64,000 nucleotides of DNA from Armatimonadota bacterium (lineage in GTDB: Bacteria; Armatimonadota; Fimbriimonadia; Fimbriimonadales; Fimbriimonadaceae): contig WGMG01000006.1 in the NCBI GenBank assembly GCA_016125185.1, positions 1 through 64,000 on the forward strand. The letters are read 5' to 3'. Under the pieces are notes generated by a model that was given only the letters and a program-made list of their open reading frames with translations, had not been told where the DNA came from and did no database searches. The position numbers and the translations under genes were made by a program. Shown piece by piece: positions 17,045 through 25,109 of the stretch; positions within the stretch are counted from its first letter, which is position 1, and every line of letters begins with the position of its first letter.

Positions 17045-18039
17045 AGGTCCGAATCCCGATCCTCTTCGCCTGCTCCATCGTGGTGATCATCCTTTCGCTG
17101 GTGGTCGTTAAGGCCAACATCGGCGAGACGGTCGCGACCATCTTCACCGGCTCCCTCGGCAATGCCCTCAAAATCAGTGGGACCATCAAAGAGATGACCC
17201 CGCTCCTCATCCTCGGTGCGGCCGTCTACCTCGCCCTGAAGGCTGGTCTCTTCAACATTGGCGCTGAGGGCCAGTACCTCGTGGGAGCCTGCTTCGGAAG
17301 CTACGCCATGATCGCCATCGGCGGCCCCGTCGGCGTCGCCGTCGGATGCATCGTCGGTATTGTCGGCGGAGCGCTGTGGGCCCTCCCTGCGGGTGTCATC
17401 AAGGCTTATCGCAACGGTCACGAGGTCATCACGACCATCATGCTCAATTCCATCGCGCTCTACATGACCCGCGCGATCGTCGCCGGACCGATGAAAGGAG
17501 CCGATCAGCACACCGCCTCGACCTCGGTCATGCCCGCCAACACCCAGCTCACGCCCCTCCTCACCATCGGCAAGCTGGAAATCCCTCAGTCGTTCGTCGT
17601 CGGAATCCTCATCGTCATTGCCATCGGCTATTGGCTCAACAAAACCGTGTCGGGCTACGAGCTAAAGGCTGCCGGTGCAAACCCGACTGCCGCCCAGTTC
17701 GCCGGCGTCAAAACCAAGCAGGTCACTGTCAAGGCCATGATGCTCAGCGGTGCGCTCGCAGGTCTCGCCGGTGCCCTCCAGGTCGCCCAATTCGAACACC
17801 GCTTTTACGACGGCTTCGCCACCGGATACGGCTTCGACGCCCTCGGTGTCGCCCTCCTCGCGGGTTCGAATCCCTTCTACCTTTTCCTCAGCGCGTTCTT
17901 TTTTGGTGCCCTCAACAAGGGCGGAACCGCCATCGCCATCCTCGGCGTCGACAAAGGCATCACCATGGTCGTCCTCGCTGTGGTCATCCTCATGTTCGCG
18001 TCGGTCCGCTATGGCCGCAAGCAGGTGAATCATGGTTGA
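17041..18039 (+). CDS. BMP/nucleoside-type ABC transporter permease (YufP-like, GTG start)
   Basis: 332-residue inner-membrane permease of the BPD_transp_2 family with about nine hydrophobic segments. The family hallmark is present: KAGLFNIGAEGQYLVGACFGS, then the cytoplasmic loop YRNGHEVITTIMLNSIALY that contacts the ATPase. GTG at 17041 overlaps the stop of the ATPase gene by four bases, and its own stop overlaps the next permease by eight, so the three subunits are co-translated. The gene for the lipoprotein binding subunit (BMP family) is not in the window. Confidence 0.88.
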   Translation: MKVRIPILFACSIVVIILSLVVVKANIGETVATIFTGSLGNALKISGTIKEMTPLLILGAAVYLALKAGLFNIGAEGQYLVGACFGSYAMIAIGGPVGVAVGCIVGIVGGALWALPAGVIKAYRNGHEVITTIMLNSIALYMTRAIVAGPMKGADQHTASTSVMPANTQLTPLLTIGKLEIPQSFVVGILIVIAIGYWLNKTVSGYELKAAGANPTAAQFAGVKTKQVTVKAMMLSGALAGLAGALQVAQFEHRFYDGFATGYGFDALGVALLAGSNPFYLFLSAFFFGALNKGGTAIAILGVDKGITMVVLAVVILMFASVRYGRKQVNHG

Positions 18040-18871
18040 TTTCCTCCTTCAAACCGTCACCATGTCCGCGCCGCTCATCCTCATGGCGATGGCAGGATAC
18101 ATGAGCGAACGGTCCGGCGTCATCAACATCGGGCTCGAAGGCAAAATGCTCACTGCCTGCTTTGTCTGTGCCGCCTTCGCACCGCGTTTCGGAGCAATCG
18201 GCGGAGTCGCCCTCGCCATCGTCGCCGGAATCATCATCAGCCTCCTCCACTGGACGCTCACCCAGGTCTACCGCATCGACCATATCATCTCCGGCATGGC
18301 CATCAACCTCCTGGCCTCCGGTGGAACCGCCTTCCTCGTCGGCTCCGGCATCGGCAAAGACATCCTCAGTGACGCCCAACGACTCCCGCTCCCACTCTAT
18401 TACGGCCTCGCTATCGTCTCGCCGATCATCCTCTACGCCGTAGCCAATCGCACTCGCTTTGGCCTTCGGCACAAAAGCGTCGGAAGCGATCCCGACAAAG
18501 CCCGTTTGCTCGGTATCAACCCCCAAACCGTCCGCTTCGGCGCGCTGATCTGCACCGGCATCTTCTCCGGCATCGCTGGCTCGCTCCTCGTCACCGAGAC
18601 CTCTGCCTTCACCAAGGACATGACATCCGGTCGCGGCTACATCGCCCTCGCCGCCCTCATCCTCGGCGGCTGGCGACCCATCCCCGCCGCCCTCTCCTGT
18701 CTGCTCTTCGGTTTTGCAACCGCCGTCCAGATTCAGATGAGCGGCAAGCCGCTCTTCGGAATGGAAATTCCGTCCGAAATCTGGAAAATGTTGCCGTATA
18801 TTGTAACGTTGTTGGCTCTCGCGGGGCTCCTGGGGCGAAACCGCACTCCCGCCGGGTTAGGGAAGCATTAA
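18032..18871 (+). CDS. BMP/nucleoside-type ABC transporter permease (YufQ-like)
   Basis: 279-residue second permease of the transporter, again BPD_transp_2 type with about eight hydrophobic segments. The motif ERSGVINIGLEGKMLTACF near residue 25 matches the NIGLEG signature of this subunit, and YRIDHIISGMAINLLASG is the matching cytoplasmic loop. It overlaps the upstream permease gene by 8 bases. The next gene starts on the base after its stop, so a secreted protein may be part of the same operon. Confidence 0.88.
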   Translation: MVDFLLQTVTMSAPLILMAMAGYMSERSGVINIGLEGKMLTACFVCAAFAPRFGAIGGVALAIVAGIIISLLHWTLTQVYRIDHIISGMAINLLASGGTAFLVGSGIGKDILSDAQRLPLPLYYGLAIVSPIILYAVANRTRFGLRHKSVGSDPDKARLLGINPQTVRFGALICTGIFSGIAGSLLVTETSAFTKDMTSGRGYIALAALILGGWRPIPAALSCLLFGFATAVQIQMSGKPLFGMEIPSEIWKMLPYIVTLLALAGLLGRNRTPAGLGKH

Positions 18872-20032
18872 ATGAGTATTGTTCAGATCATTGCGTTATT
18901 GCTGAGTCCGGTTCCTCTTCCTCCCACTTCCGAAGCCGCTTCCATCGCCAATAAGCTCGAAGCTGCCCATAACAAAATGACGACCGCTGCGGTCTTCGTT
19001 AGTGACGGCCTATCCGCCGCTATTCCGTCCAAGCTCTACATGTCGCCGTCCTATTGCGTCCTGGCCATGCCCAACCAGCAGATCGTTGAGCTCCGCACCA
19101 CCGAGGTCAAATTCTTCGACCAGCTTTTCAACCAGGTCGCCTCGATGAAGCCGCAAAAGCCGCTGAAGATTCCCGAGTCGTCCTCTTCCGTCGCCATTGT
19201 CCAGCGCGAGCCTCTCGCCTGGCTGGTGGACTCGGTCCAGCGAAACCAATTCTTCACCGAGGTCAAACGCGACCCTCGTTGGTCAGTTGGTGCGGGCAAG
19301 CTCGTCCTCAACGACGCCAAAAAGAAGATTCATTCCGAAGTTGTATTCGACTCCAAATACCACGTCACCCAAATCAAGATGTCGCTCAACAACAAGACGT
19401 TGACCGACTGGCGCTATCGCTACGTGGCCGGCAACGAAATCCCTGGCATTCCCAAGACGGCCAGGGAGGTCAAGGGCCTCTCGCCTCGGCCCGCCATCCC
19501 CGCTAAGACCCAAGCGCCTGCCGTCGAAACCGCCCAAAAGCTTTGGCGTTCCGTCAGTCGCCTCGAAAATCGAACCGTCATCCAGGCCAACAACGACGGC
19601 ACCTACGAACTCACCTTCCACCCCGGCGAGATCAAAGAAACCGGCCCCGAAGGCTCATGGACTCTCCGAGGCACCACCCTCGATATCAAGCCGAATAAGG
19701 GCAAGAGCCTAACCCTCAAAGGCGAAAGTGGTAAGTTTCTCGAAGGTCTCCGCTCGGCTGGCATTACCGCCTCGCCGTTCGCCTGGTATATCCTCAACCG
19801 AAAACTGCCTTACCTAGACGTTTTCGATGGATGCCAAACCCTCGAACTGGAAGGCACCGGCAGCTTCGAAGGAAAAACGATGTCGATCCTCTCCGTCAAG
19901 CGCCCCGGTTCGCGCGTCCGACTCTACGTCGATCCCACTACCGGCGACCTTGATATGGTCAGTAGCGACGCCGTCGACGCCAAAACCGGCGAAGTGATTA
20001 GCAGTTCGCGGATGAAGATTACTTACCGATAA
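18872..20032 (+). CDS. secreted protein of unknown function, possibly LolA/LppX-like fold
   Basis: 386 residues after a short hydrophobic signal (MSIVQIIALLLSPVPLPPTSEA). The pattern of an early helix (IANKLEAAHNKMTTAAVFVS) and then beta strands with repeated acidic Gly turns recalls outer-membrane lipoprotein carrier or sigma-E regulator-like folds, but this is weak. A middle linker near 195-210 is Pro/Ala-rich. The second half contains a TYELTFHPGEIKETGPEGSW strand pair. It starts immediately after the preceding permease stop, with GGGA about 8 bases upstream, and ends in a 14-base convergent overlap with the S41 protease gene. No catalytic motif is visible. Confidence 0.6.
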   Translation: MSIVQIIALLLSPVPLPPTSEAASIANKLEAAHNKMTTAAVFVSDGLSAAIPSKLYMSPSYCVLAMPNQQIVELRTTEVKFFDQLFNQVASMKPQKPLKIPESSSSVAIVQREPLAWLVDSVQRNQFFTEVKRDPRWSVGAGKLVLNDAKKKIHSEVVFDSKYHVTQIKMSLNNKTLTDWRYRYVAGNEIPGIPKTAREVKGLSPRPAIPAKTQAPAVETAQKLWRSVSRLENRTVIQANNDGTYELTFHPGEIKETGPEGSWTLRGTTLDIKPNKGKSLTLKGESGKFLEGLRSAGITASPFAWYILNRKLPYLDVFDGCQTLELEGTGSFEGKTMSILSVKRPGSRVRLYVDPTTGDLDMVSSDAVDAKTGEVISSSRMKITYR

Positions 20033-21335
20033 CCCGCGTATCGCGGAGGTGGATGCGCTCAGCGATCGCCAGCGCCGCCTCGATGGCTTTGTCTGGCGCG
20101 GTCGGCAGCAGAATTTTCGGGTCTTCCGCTGTCACGTCCGGGTCGATCGGGTGTCCCTCTAATCGCTCCGAAGATGGCGTCAGATAGTCCGCCACCGGTA
20201 TTTGGAGTGCAAACCCGTTCGTCGCGCTCGTAAACGTCGAGAACAGCACCGCTCCCGCCGACTTCGAACCGATCACCGTACACGATAGGTTGGACATATC
20301 GACCACGACCTTGCCGTCCTTATCGACCGTTTTCTTGCCGTACAAATCGCGCATCGCTGCCGTAAAGATTTCGCTCGCGCTACCGGTACCGGCGTTGATC
20401 AAAATGATCAGGTTGCCCTTGTAAAGGTTGTCCTCTTTGCGCGGCGTCATGATCATCGTATTCGCAAACGGCGTCAACTCGGCCAACTCCTTCGGGTCCC
20501 GCTTCTCCTCTTTCTTAAACTGCGTCACACTGTTTCGGTCGAGCATAAAGCCAAGCTTCAGCTTCGGGTCCACAAAGTATCCCGCCAGGTGCAATAGGTT
20601 GAATACCGAACCGCCTCCGTTGAACCGCAGGTCCACCACCAGGTTCTTGGCTTTCATGGCTTGGTCCATAAACCCGTCGATCGCCTTCGGATCGTAAGCC
20701 TGGTCGAAGGTGTTGACCTTCAGGTATCCGGTCGAGTCGTTCAGCATGCGAAACTCATCCTTCCGCACCGTCGAAAATGGTCGCCGAGTGATTGTGTACT
20801 CGAACAGCTTCCCGTCCGCTTTGCGGATTTTCAGCTTCACTTTCGACCCGTTTTCACCTGTCAAAACCGTGGTCGGCGTAATCTTCTTGCCGTCGATCTC
20901 CAGCATTGTATCGCCCGGCTCCAAGCCTGCGTCGCTCGCCGGACTCTTTTCGACCACACGAATGATGATCCGCCCGTTGCCGTCCGGGGACGGCTGACTG
21001 CTCACCCCGATCCCAACGGTCTGGCCGGTGTTTCGGATGTTCGCATCGCGCGGCGTCGCCAGCACGATATGGCTGAATCCGAACTTTTGTAAAGCTTCGT
21101 TCACCGCCGCCTTGAACTCATCATCGTTCTTCGCCGCGTCGATTTTCGGCCGCTCGGTCTTCAGAAACTCTTCCCATTTCTTAAAGTCGGTGCCCGGAAT
21201 AAAGGCCGCGTTCTCAATCGTCGAGGAAAGCCTCTGCAATATCTCGTCGCGAACCTCCGGTTTGCCATCGATGGTTTGGGCGTAGCCAAGCGCCGCCAGG
21301 GCCAGCGAAAGTCCGACGAGAAGGGATTTCTTCAT
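20019..21335 (-). CDS. secreted S41 peptidase with PDZ domain
   Basis: A clear signal peptide (MKKSLLVGLSLALAALGYAQ) leads a 438-residue protein. The helical N-terminal region is followed by a PDZ domain (about residues 110-175, VVEKSPASDAGLEPGDTMLEIDG). The TSPc catalytic core contains LVVDLRFNGGG and the nucleophile motif GTGSASEIF with Ser319. The Lys loop is of the SKSAGA type found in the IRBP-like S41 branch rather than the GKG of Tsp, so the general base may differ. It is the third S41-family protein in the window and the only one on this strand. The 3' end overlaps a convergent gene by 14 bases. Substrate unknown. Confidence 0.85.
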   Translation of the reverse strand: MKKSLLVGLSLALAALGYAQTIDGKPEVRDEILQRLSSTIENAAFIPGTDFKKWEEFLKTERPKIDAAKNDDEFKAAVNEALQKFGFSHIVLATPRDANIRNTGQTVGIGVSSQPSPDGNGRIIIRVVEKSPASDAGLEPGDTMLEIDGKKITPTTVLTGENGSKVKLKIRKADGKLFEYTITRRPFSTVRKDEFRMLNDSTGYLKVNTFDQAYDPKAIDGFMDQAMKAKNLVVDLRFNGGGSVFNLLHLAGYFVDPKLKLGFMLDRNSVTQFKKEEKRDPKELAELTPFANTMIMTPRKEDNLYKGNLIILINAGTGSASEIFTAAMRDLYGKKTVDKDGKVVVDMSNLSCTVIGSKSAGAVLFSTFTSATNGFALQIPVADYLTPSSERLEGHPIDPDVTAEDPKILLPTAPDKAIEAALAIAERIHLRDTRVIGK

Positions 21336-21359
21336 GTTAATAACCTTTGATACGCAAAA

Positions 21360-21662
21360 CTACTCGGCTTTGACTTCAACTTCAATGCCGATTTGCCGGA
21401 TGATCCGGGCGACCGTCTCACACTCTTCCTTATCGGCAAAATGAACGTTGGATTTACCCAAATGGTCGATTTCCCACGTCTCGATCTCCGCCTCTTCCAG
21501 GGTGCAGTGGGTCGCCACCAACAGGATCATGACCACCTCTTCGTAGGTGTTGAACTCGTTGTTGTAGACGATCACCATCCAAGACTCGTTCTCGACGCTT
21601 TCGTTTCCCGCGAGATCGGGCCGCTCGATGGTCTCCGTCGAATTCAGGATCAGTCGTCCCAT
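21360..21662 (-). CDS. ClpS-like adaptor, copy B (His retained)
   Basis: 100 residues with the ClpS fold pattern: WMVIVYNNEFNTYEEVVMILL, then a helix with EAEIETWEIDHLGKSNVHF and a final ECETVARIIRQIGIEVEV. ClpS delivers N-degron substrates to the ClpAP protease. Compared with E. coli ClpS, the ligand residues Asn34 and His66 have counterparts Asn34 and His67. The Asp35-Asp36 pair is Asn35-Glu36, and the Met gatekeeper position is Tyr40. The ATG at 21662 is preferred because the longer open frame is the antisense-like extension into copy A. It overlaps the stop of copy A by 13 bases. ClpA is not in the window. Confidence 0.75.
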   Translation of the reverse strand: MGRLILNSTETIERPDLAGNESVENESWMVIVYNNEFNTYEEVVMILLVATHCTLEEAEIETWEIDHLGKSNVHFADKEECETVARIIRQIGIEVEVKAE

Positions 21663-21934
21663 TCCGGTTGGACGGCGCTCTTCACGCCGATATTTTCCAT
21701 GGCCTGCGCCACGGCGGTACAGTCTGCCTCGGTCGAAAAGTGAACCGGCGCTTTGCCATAAGCCTGCGCTTCCCACGCTTCCATTTCGGCTTCTTGGACG
21801 TCGCATTTGGTAGCGACCATCAGCGTCAAAACAACCAACTCCAGCGGAGTCTCATCGTTGTCGAAGATAAGAGTCATCCACCGGCCGCTCGTGCCGCTAT
21901 CGGTAATTTCAGGTTGCTGAAGCGTTTGGCTCAT
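21650..21934 (-). CDS. ClpS-like adaptor, copy A (His lost)
   Basis: 94 residues, again with the ClpS pattern (WMTLIFDNDETPLELVVLTLMVA, then AEMEAWEAQAYGKAPVHF and AVAQAMENIGVKSAV). The Asn26-Asp27 pair survives, but the ligand loop is one residue shorter than in E. coli ClpS. The His needed to bind the N-terminal residue is replaced by Ala58. Canonical N-degron binding is therefore doubtful. The gene overlaps the upstream YfhO-like gene by 26 bases and the second ClpS-like gene by 13, so the three are co-expressed. It may have become a regulator or bind another ligand. Confidence 0.72.
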   Translation of the reverse strand: MSQTLQQPEITDSGTSGRWMTLIFDNDETPLELVVLTLMVATKCDVQEAEMEAWEAQAYGKAPVHFSTEADCTAVAQAMENIGVKSAVQPEWDD

Positions 21935-24101
21935 GCTTTCGGATGCTGAGAAGGGTTCCCAAGAGAAGGATACCTATACCAATTATAACGCCAATAAAGT
22001 TCGTCCGTCCCGAGTAGTCGATCCGAATCGTGCTCTGTTGGCCGTCAGTCTTAATCAATCGCCAGCCATCCTTGTCCTCGACTGTGGTGTTCGGCGTCGA
22101 GGTTTTCATGCCTGGGAAATAGCGGTCACGAACGAGAATCTCCGTCGCGCCAGGTGCTGGCTTGATCGTTTGGTGATCGTAACCATCATCGATGATATCC
22201 CCACCGTTGATTCGCGAATCGGATGTAGGAATTCCGCTCATTGAGTCAGTGGACACTGGATGTTTGACCCCAAGGTCCACTAATGCTTTGGTGGAGGCGA
22301 CGGTGAGATCATCCAAACTCTTCGCCCGCAATAGCGCCATGTTTCCATTCTCAGGCGGGAAGGGATCGCCGACCGTCTTCAACTTCTCCACGAACTTGGC
22401 ATCGAGGATTGAGTCGTAGCCGTACAGATCGTGAACCCGCGCCAGACTCGCGATGTTGGGCGGCATCGTCGCCTTTGGCGTCGTGACCATGCTCCAACTC
22501 TGCGAGGCAAAGACCTTCCGCTCCTGGCTGGGAATATTCAGGTTCGGCACCTCCAACGGCTTCCCGCTCAAGGGATGCTGCCCCAACAGCGTCAAAGCCG
22601 CCATCCCCGCCGGAAGAGCCGCCATCTTCGGCAGCTTCTTCGAAGCATACAACGCTAAAACAACGGCCGAAAGCAGGGCCGAAATCGCAATTCCCGGCAG
22701 GTATGGCTTGGTGGTCAAGCCGATGATCTTGCCGAGCGAGTCGTCGCCCGGCTGCCCCAGCATCCCGCCCAGCATGTTCATCAAGTTAAAACCGAGGCCC
22801 AAAAGAACGAGCGGGATCAAACCCATCGCCAGCCATTTCTTCGATCCATCGCCCTTCGCCTCTAGCCGGTCATAACCGATCGCCCCGAGCAAGCAGAGCC
22901 CCAATACGATCAAGATGTGCGCTCGCCCTGGTGAGCCCGTCGCCGACCAGCCTGGGAAGTAGAAGAACAATAGCTGGTTCATAGGCGAGCCAAACGCGAG
23001 CAAAACCCCAAGCACGACCAACGAGACCGGCACCGCTACACTCGCCGACTCTTCGTCTTTCCCTCGTCGTGCAAACAAAGCGAACAGCGCGAGCGAAAGC
23101 GCGATCGGCGTCACCCACAGTGCGCACTCCGCCGGATTTGCGCCCGGCTTCACAAACATCGACCAATAACCGTTTGGTACGCCCGACCCCTCGATCTCGC
23201 TGGCCTTGATCGACGGATCACCCAACAGCTTCGGATTAACGAGGCTCAGCGCCTCGTAAGGGGCTAAAACCCCCTTGCTGTAGCCCTGATACCCCTGCTC
23301 GGTCGGCGTGTTGCGCCGATGGCTCGTCGCCGAATTCTTGAGCACGATGCCGAGTTGGGGCGCCGATGCCGCCACGCCGACGAATAACGCCAATAGCGTC
23401 GCCAATACCGACACCTTTCGCACCGAAATCGCCGTCCAAGCCCAAACCACGAACGCCGCGAACATACCGTAGAAAGCAAACTGCAGGTGCCCGGCGTAGA
23501 TCATCATCGCCGTGGCCAACGCCGTCAAAAAGAATCCTAGACGTCGGTTCGGCATCGTAATCCCCGCCAGCACCCAGGGAATCCACGCCACCGTCGTCGG
23601 CACGCTCGCCAGCGGTGCCCAGGCGACCATGAACTGCGACAAGGCAAATGCCGTCGCCCCCAAAAGCGCTCCGCCTTCCGACACCTTCAGGTTGCGCAAA
23701 AAGGCGAACAGACCCCAAGCGGCCAGAAACAGATGCAGGACTCCAAGCAGGAGAATCTTAAATCCCGTCGATCCCGGCAGAAATGCGAACACCATGTGCG
23801 GCAGATAGAACCCACCCGACTGTGAGTTCGCCGTCAGCGGTTGACCCGCTAGCTGATATGGGTTCAAAATCGGAGCCTGCCCATGCCGCCAGGAATCGAA
23901 AACCAAGTCCCGCCAAGGCAGAAACTGAAGCACACCATCTGCTTGAAGCACGTCCCAGCCGTAGTCCGGCTTCGGCGCATCCGGCGTGACCATCGTCTGA
24001 ATATGCTCGGTCGGCCCCAACTCCTGCCCCGAAACCAGAGCCACCGAGTAGGGAAGAAACGCCACCACCAAAAGAAGAAGAAATATCTGCCAGCGTTTCA
24101 T
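21909..24101 (-). CDS. polytopic membrane protein, YfhO-like
   Basis: 730 residues with roughly a dozen hydrophobic segments and long extracytoplasmic loops. The pattern is that of the YfhO/GT-C-like integral membrane family: the first loop carries DVLQADGVLQFLPWRDLVFDSW, then NPYQLAGQPLTANSQSG. Helices follow to about residue 500, and a large soluble C-terminal domain ends in one last helix (FIGVIIGIGILLLGTLLSI). YfhO relatives help modify teichoic acids or other cell-surface polymers in Firmicutes; the role here is inferred only from the fold. It is the first gene of an operon with two ClpS-like genes. A repeat region lies just upstream of the start. Confidence 0.7.
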   Translation of the reverse strand: MKRWQIFLLLLVVAFLPYSVALVSGQELGPTEHIQTMVTPDAPKPDYGWDVLQADGVLQFLPWRDLVFDSWRHGQAPILNPYQLAGQPLTANSQSGGFYLPHMVFAFLPGSTGFKILLLGVLHLFLAAWGLFAFLRNLKVSEGGALLGATAFALSQFMVAWAPLASVPTTVAWIPWVLAGITMPNRRLGFFLTALATAMMIYAGHLQFAFYGMFAAFVVWAWTAISVRKVSVLATLLALFVGVAASAPQLGIVLKNSATSHRRNTPTEQGYQGYSKGVLAPYEALSLVNPKLLGDPSIKASEIEGSGVPNGYWSMFVKPGANPAECALWVTPIALSLALFALFARRGKDEESASVAVPVSLVVLGVLLAFGSPMNQLLFFYFPGWSATGSPGRAHILIVLGLCLLGAIGYDRLEAKGDGSKKWLAMGLIPLVLLGLGFNLMNMLGGMLGQPGDDSLGKIIGLTTKPYLPGIAISALLSAVVLALYASKKLPKMAALPAGMAALTLLGQHPLSGKPLEVPNLNIPSQERKVFASQSWSMVTTPKATMPPNIASLARVHDLYGYDSILDAKFVEKLKTVGDPFPPENGNMALLRAKSLDDLTVASTKALVDLGVKHPVSTDSMSGIPTSDSRINGGDIIDDGYDHQTIKPAPGATEILVRDRYFPGMKTSTPNTTVEDKDGWRLIKTDGQQSTIRIDYSGRTNFIGVIIGIGILLLGTLLSIRKHEPNASAT

Positions 24102-24663
24102 GCGCGCATTGCTGAGGTTACCGCTTGCAGGGATGGAGGGACACCGTGAAACGCGGAAAAGAGGTCAGCCCATGTGGACTGCTAGACTTGTCCTCGCCAA
24201 CTGGGAGGGTGGGCATCTTGCCCACCGGCAACCGATGAACAGAGGTCAGCCCTCTGGGAGTTGCGAGCGTCACGAAGTTCCCTTCCTCCCTCGGGAAGAG
24301 CCCTTGAAAATCTACGCCGCAAAGGCGTGGATTTTTGAGGTTAGGGCGCAGGGATGGAGGGACACCGTGAAACGCGGAAAAGAGGTCAGCCCACGTGGAC
24401 CGCGAGATTTGCCTCGACAACTGGGAGGGTGGGCATCTTGCCCACCGACAACCGATGAACGGAGGGCAGCCGATTGGGAGTTGCGAGAATCGTGAAGTTC
24501 CCTTCCTCCCATGGGAAGAGCCCTTGAAAATCTACGCCGCAAAGGCGTGGATTTTTGAGGTTAGGGCGCAGGGATGGAGGGGCACTGCGAAAAGCGGAAC
24601 GATGGTCAGCCGACTGGGAGTTGCGAGCGTCTCGCTCGCAGAACAAAGAAATCTAGAATCAAC
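24102..24663. repeat. tandem repeat of about 220 bases with REP-like palindromes
   Basis: Two full and one partial copy of a 220-221 base unit start at 24127, 24348 and 24568 (GCAGGGATGGAGGG). Each full unit holds GGTGGGCAtctTGCCCACC (24208-24226 and 24428-24446) and a second hairpin, AAAATCtACGCC/GGCGTgGATTTT (24307-24335 and 24527-24555). The first 15 bases resemble the repeats at 9140 and 14270. No convincing gene is present; frames that read through give repetitive peptides on both strands. Confidence 0.85.
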
Positions 24664-25008
24664 TCAGCAGTAAATAACCTGCTGAAGAGCCTTCGAGTGC
24701 GTCGGATCCTTTGCCAAAATAAACTTCAGATTCGAGCAGGCCTCCTCGTACATCCCCAGCATCATCTGCGTCATCGCAAAGTCATACCGGACATCGAGGT
24801 TCTCAGGATACTGTCGAGCAAGGGCCTCAAGCGCCGCCAGAGAGCCTTCGAAGTCACCCTCGAAACCCAACACCAGCGCCATCTGATGACGAGCGTTCAC
24901 ATGACCTGGATCGGCGGACAACACCTTGCGAAAGCACTCTTTCGCTTCTGGGTAGTTCCCCTCGCATCGCAGCTCGAACCCTCGTTGGTACAGTCCCTCA
25001 ATTTCCAT
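24664..25008 (-). CDS. TPR-repeat protein
   Basis: About 114 residues made of three tetratricopeptide-like helix pairs. The repeat boundaries can be seen at GLYQRGFELRCEGNYPEAKECFRKVLSADPGH, NARHQMALVLGFEGDFEGSLAALEALARQYPEN and VRYDFAMTQMMLGMYEEACSNLKFILAKDPTH (each of about 34 residues). No signal peptide, so it is probably cytoplasmic and a protein-binding adaptor. ATG at 25008 (MEIEGLYQ) is chosen over the ATG at 25032 because the promoter at 25033-25062 would initiate near 25026. The partner is unknown. Confidence 0.7.
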   Translation of the reverse strand: MEIEGLYQRGFELRCEGNYPEAKECFRKVLSADPGHVNARHQMALVLGFEGDFEGSLAALEALARQYPENLDVRYDFAMTQMMLGMYEEACSNLKFILAKDPTHSKALQQVIYC

Positions 25009-25032
25009 CGAATAGCCAAAAGCCCAAGTCAC

Positions 25033-25062
25033 ACTTTAGCTTGCTGGTAGCGTCCACGTCAA
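25033..25062 (-). promoter_or_regulatory. promoter of the TPR gene, flanked by a 10-bp inverted repeat
   Basis: On the minus strand, TTGACG (25057-25062) and TAAAGT (25033-25038) are separated by 18 bases. Perfect arms AAAGCCCAAG (25019-25028) and CTTGGGCTTT (25071-25080) flank it on either side. The arms could bind a regulator or form the ftsH 3' hairpin. Confidence 0.45.
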
Positions 25063-25109
25063 GTAGGGTGCTTGGGCTTTCTGTTGAACTTTCGTAACAA
25101 ATAGTTACT

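Noticed and set aside
17862-17874. GGGTTCGAATCCC resembles a tRNA T-arm
   Set aside because: It lies in frame inside the YufP-like permease gene and there is no acceptor, D-arm or anticodon pairing around it.
21663-21806. Upstream extension of the second ClpS-like gene
   Set aside because: The 48 extra residues are Arg/Gly-rich and read out of frame through the first ClpS-like gene; the ATG at 21662 matches the domain start.
24127-24640. Possible CRISPR array
   Set aside because: Units are about 220 bases with no short conserved repeat and unique spacers, and no cas genes are in the window.
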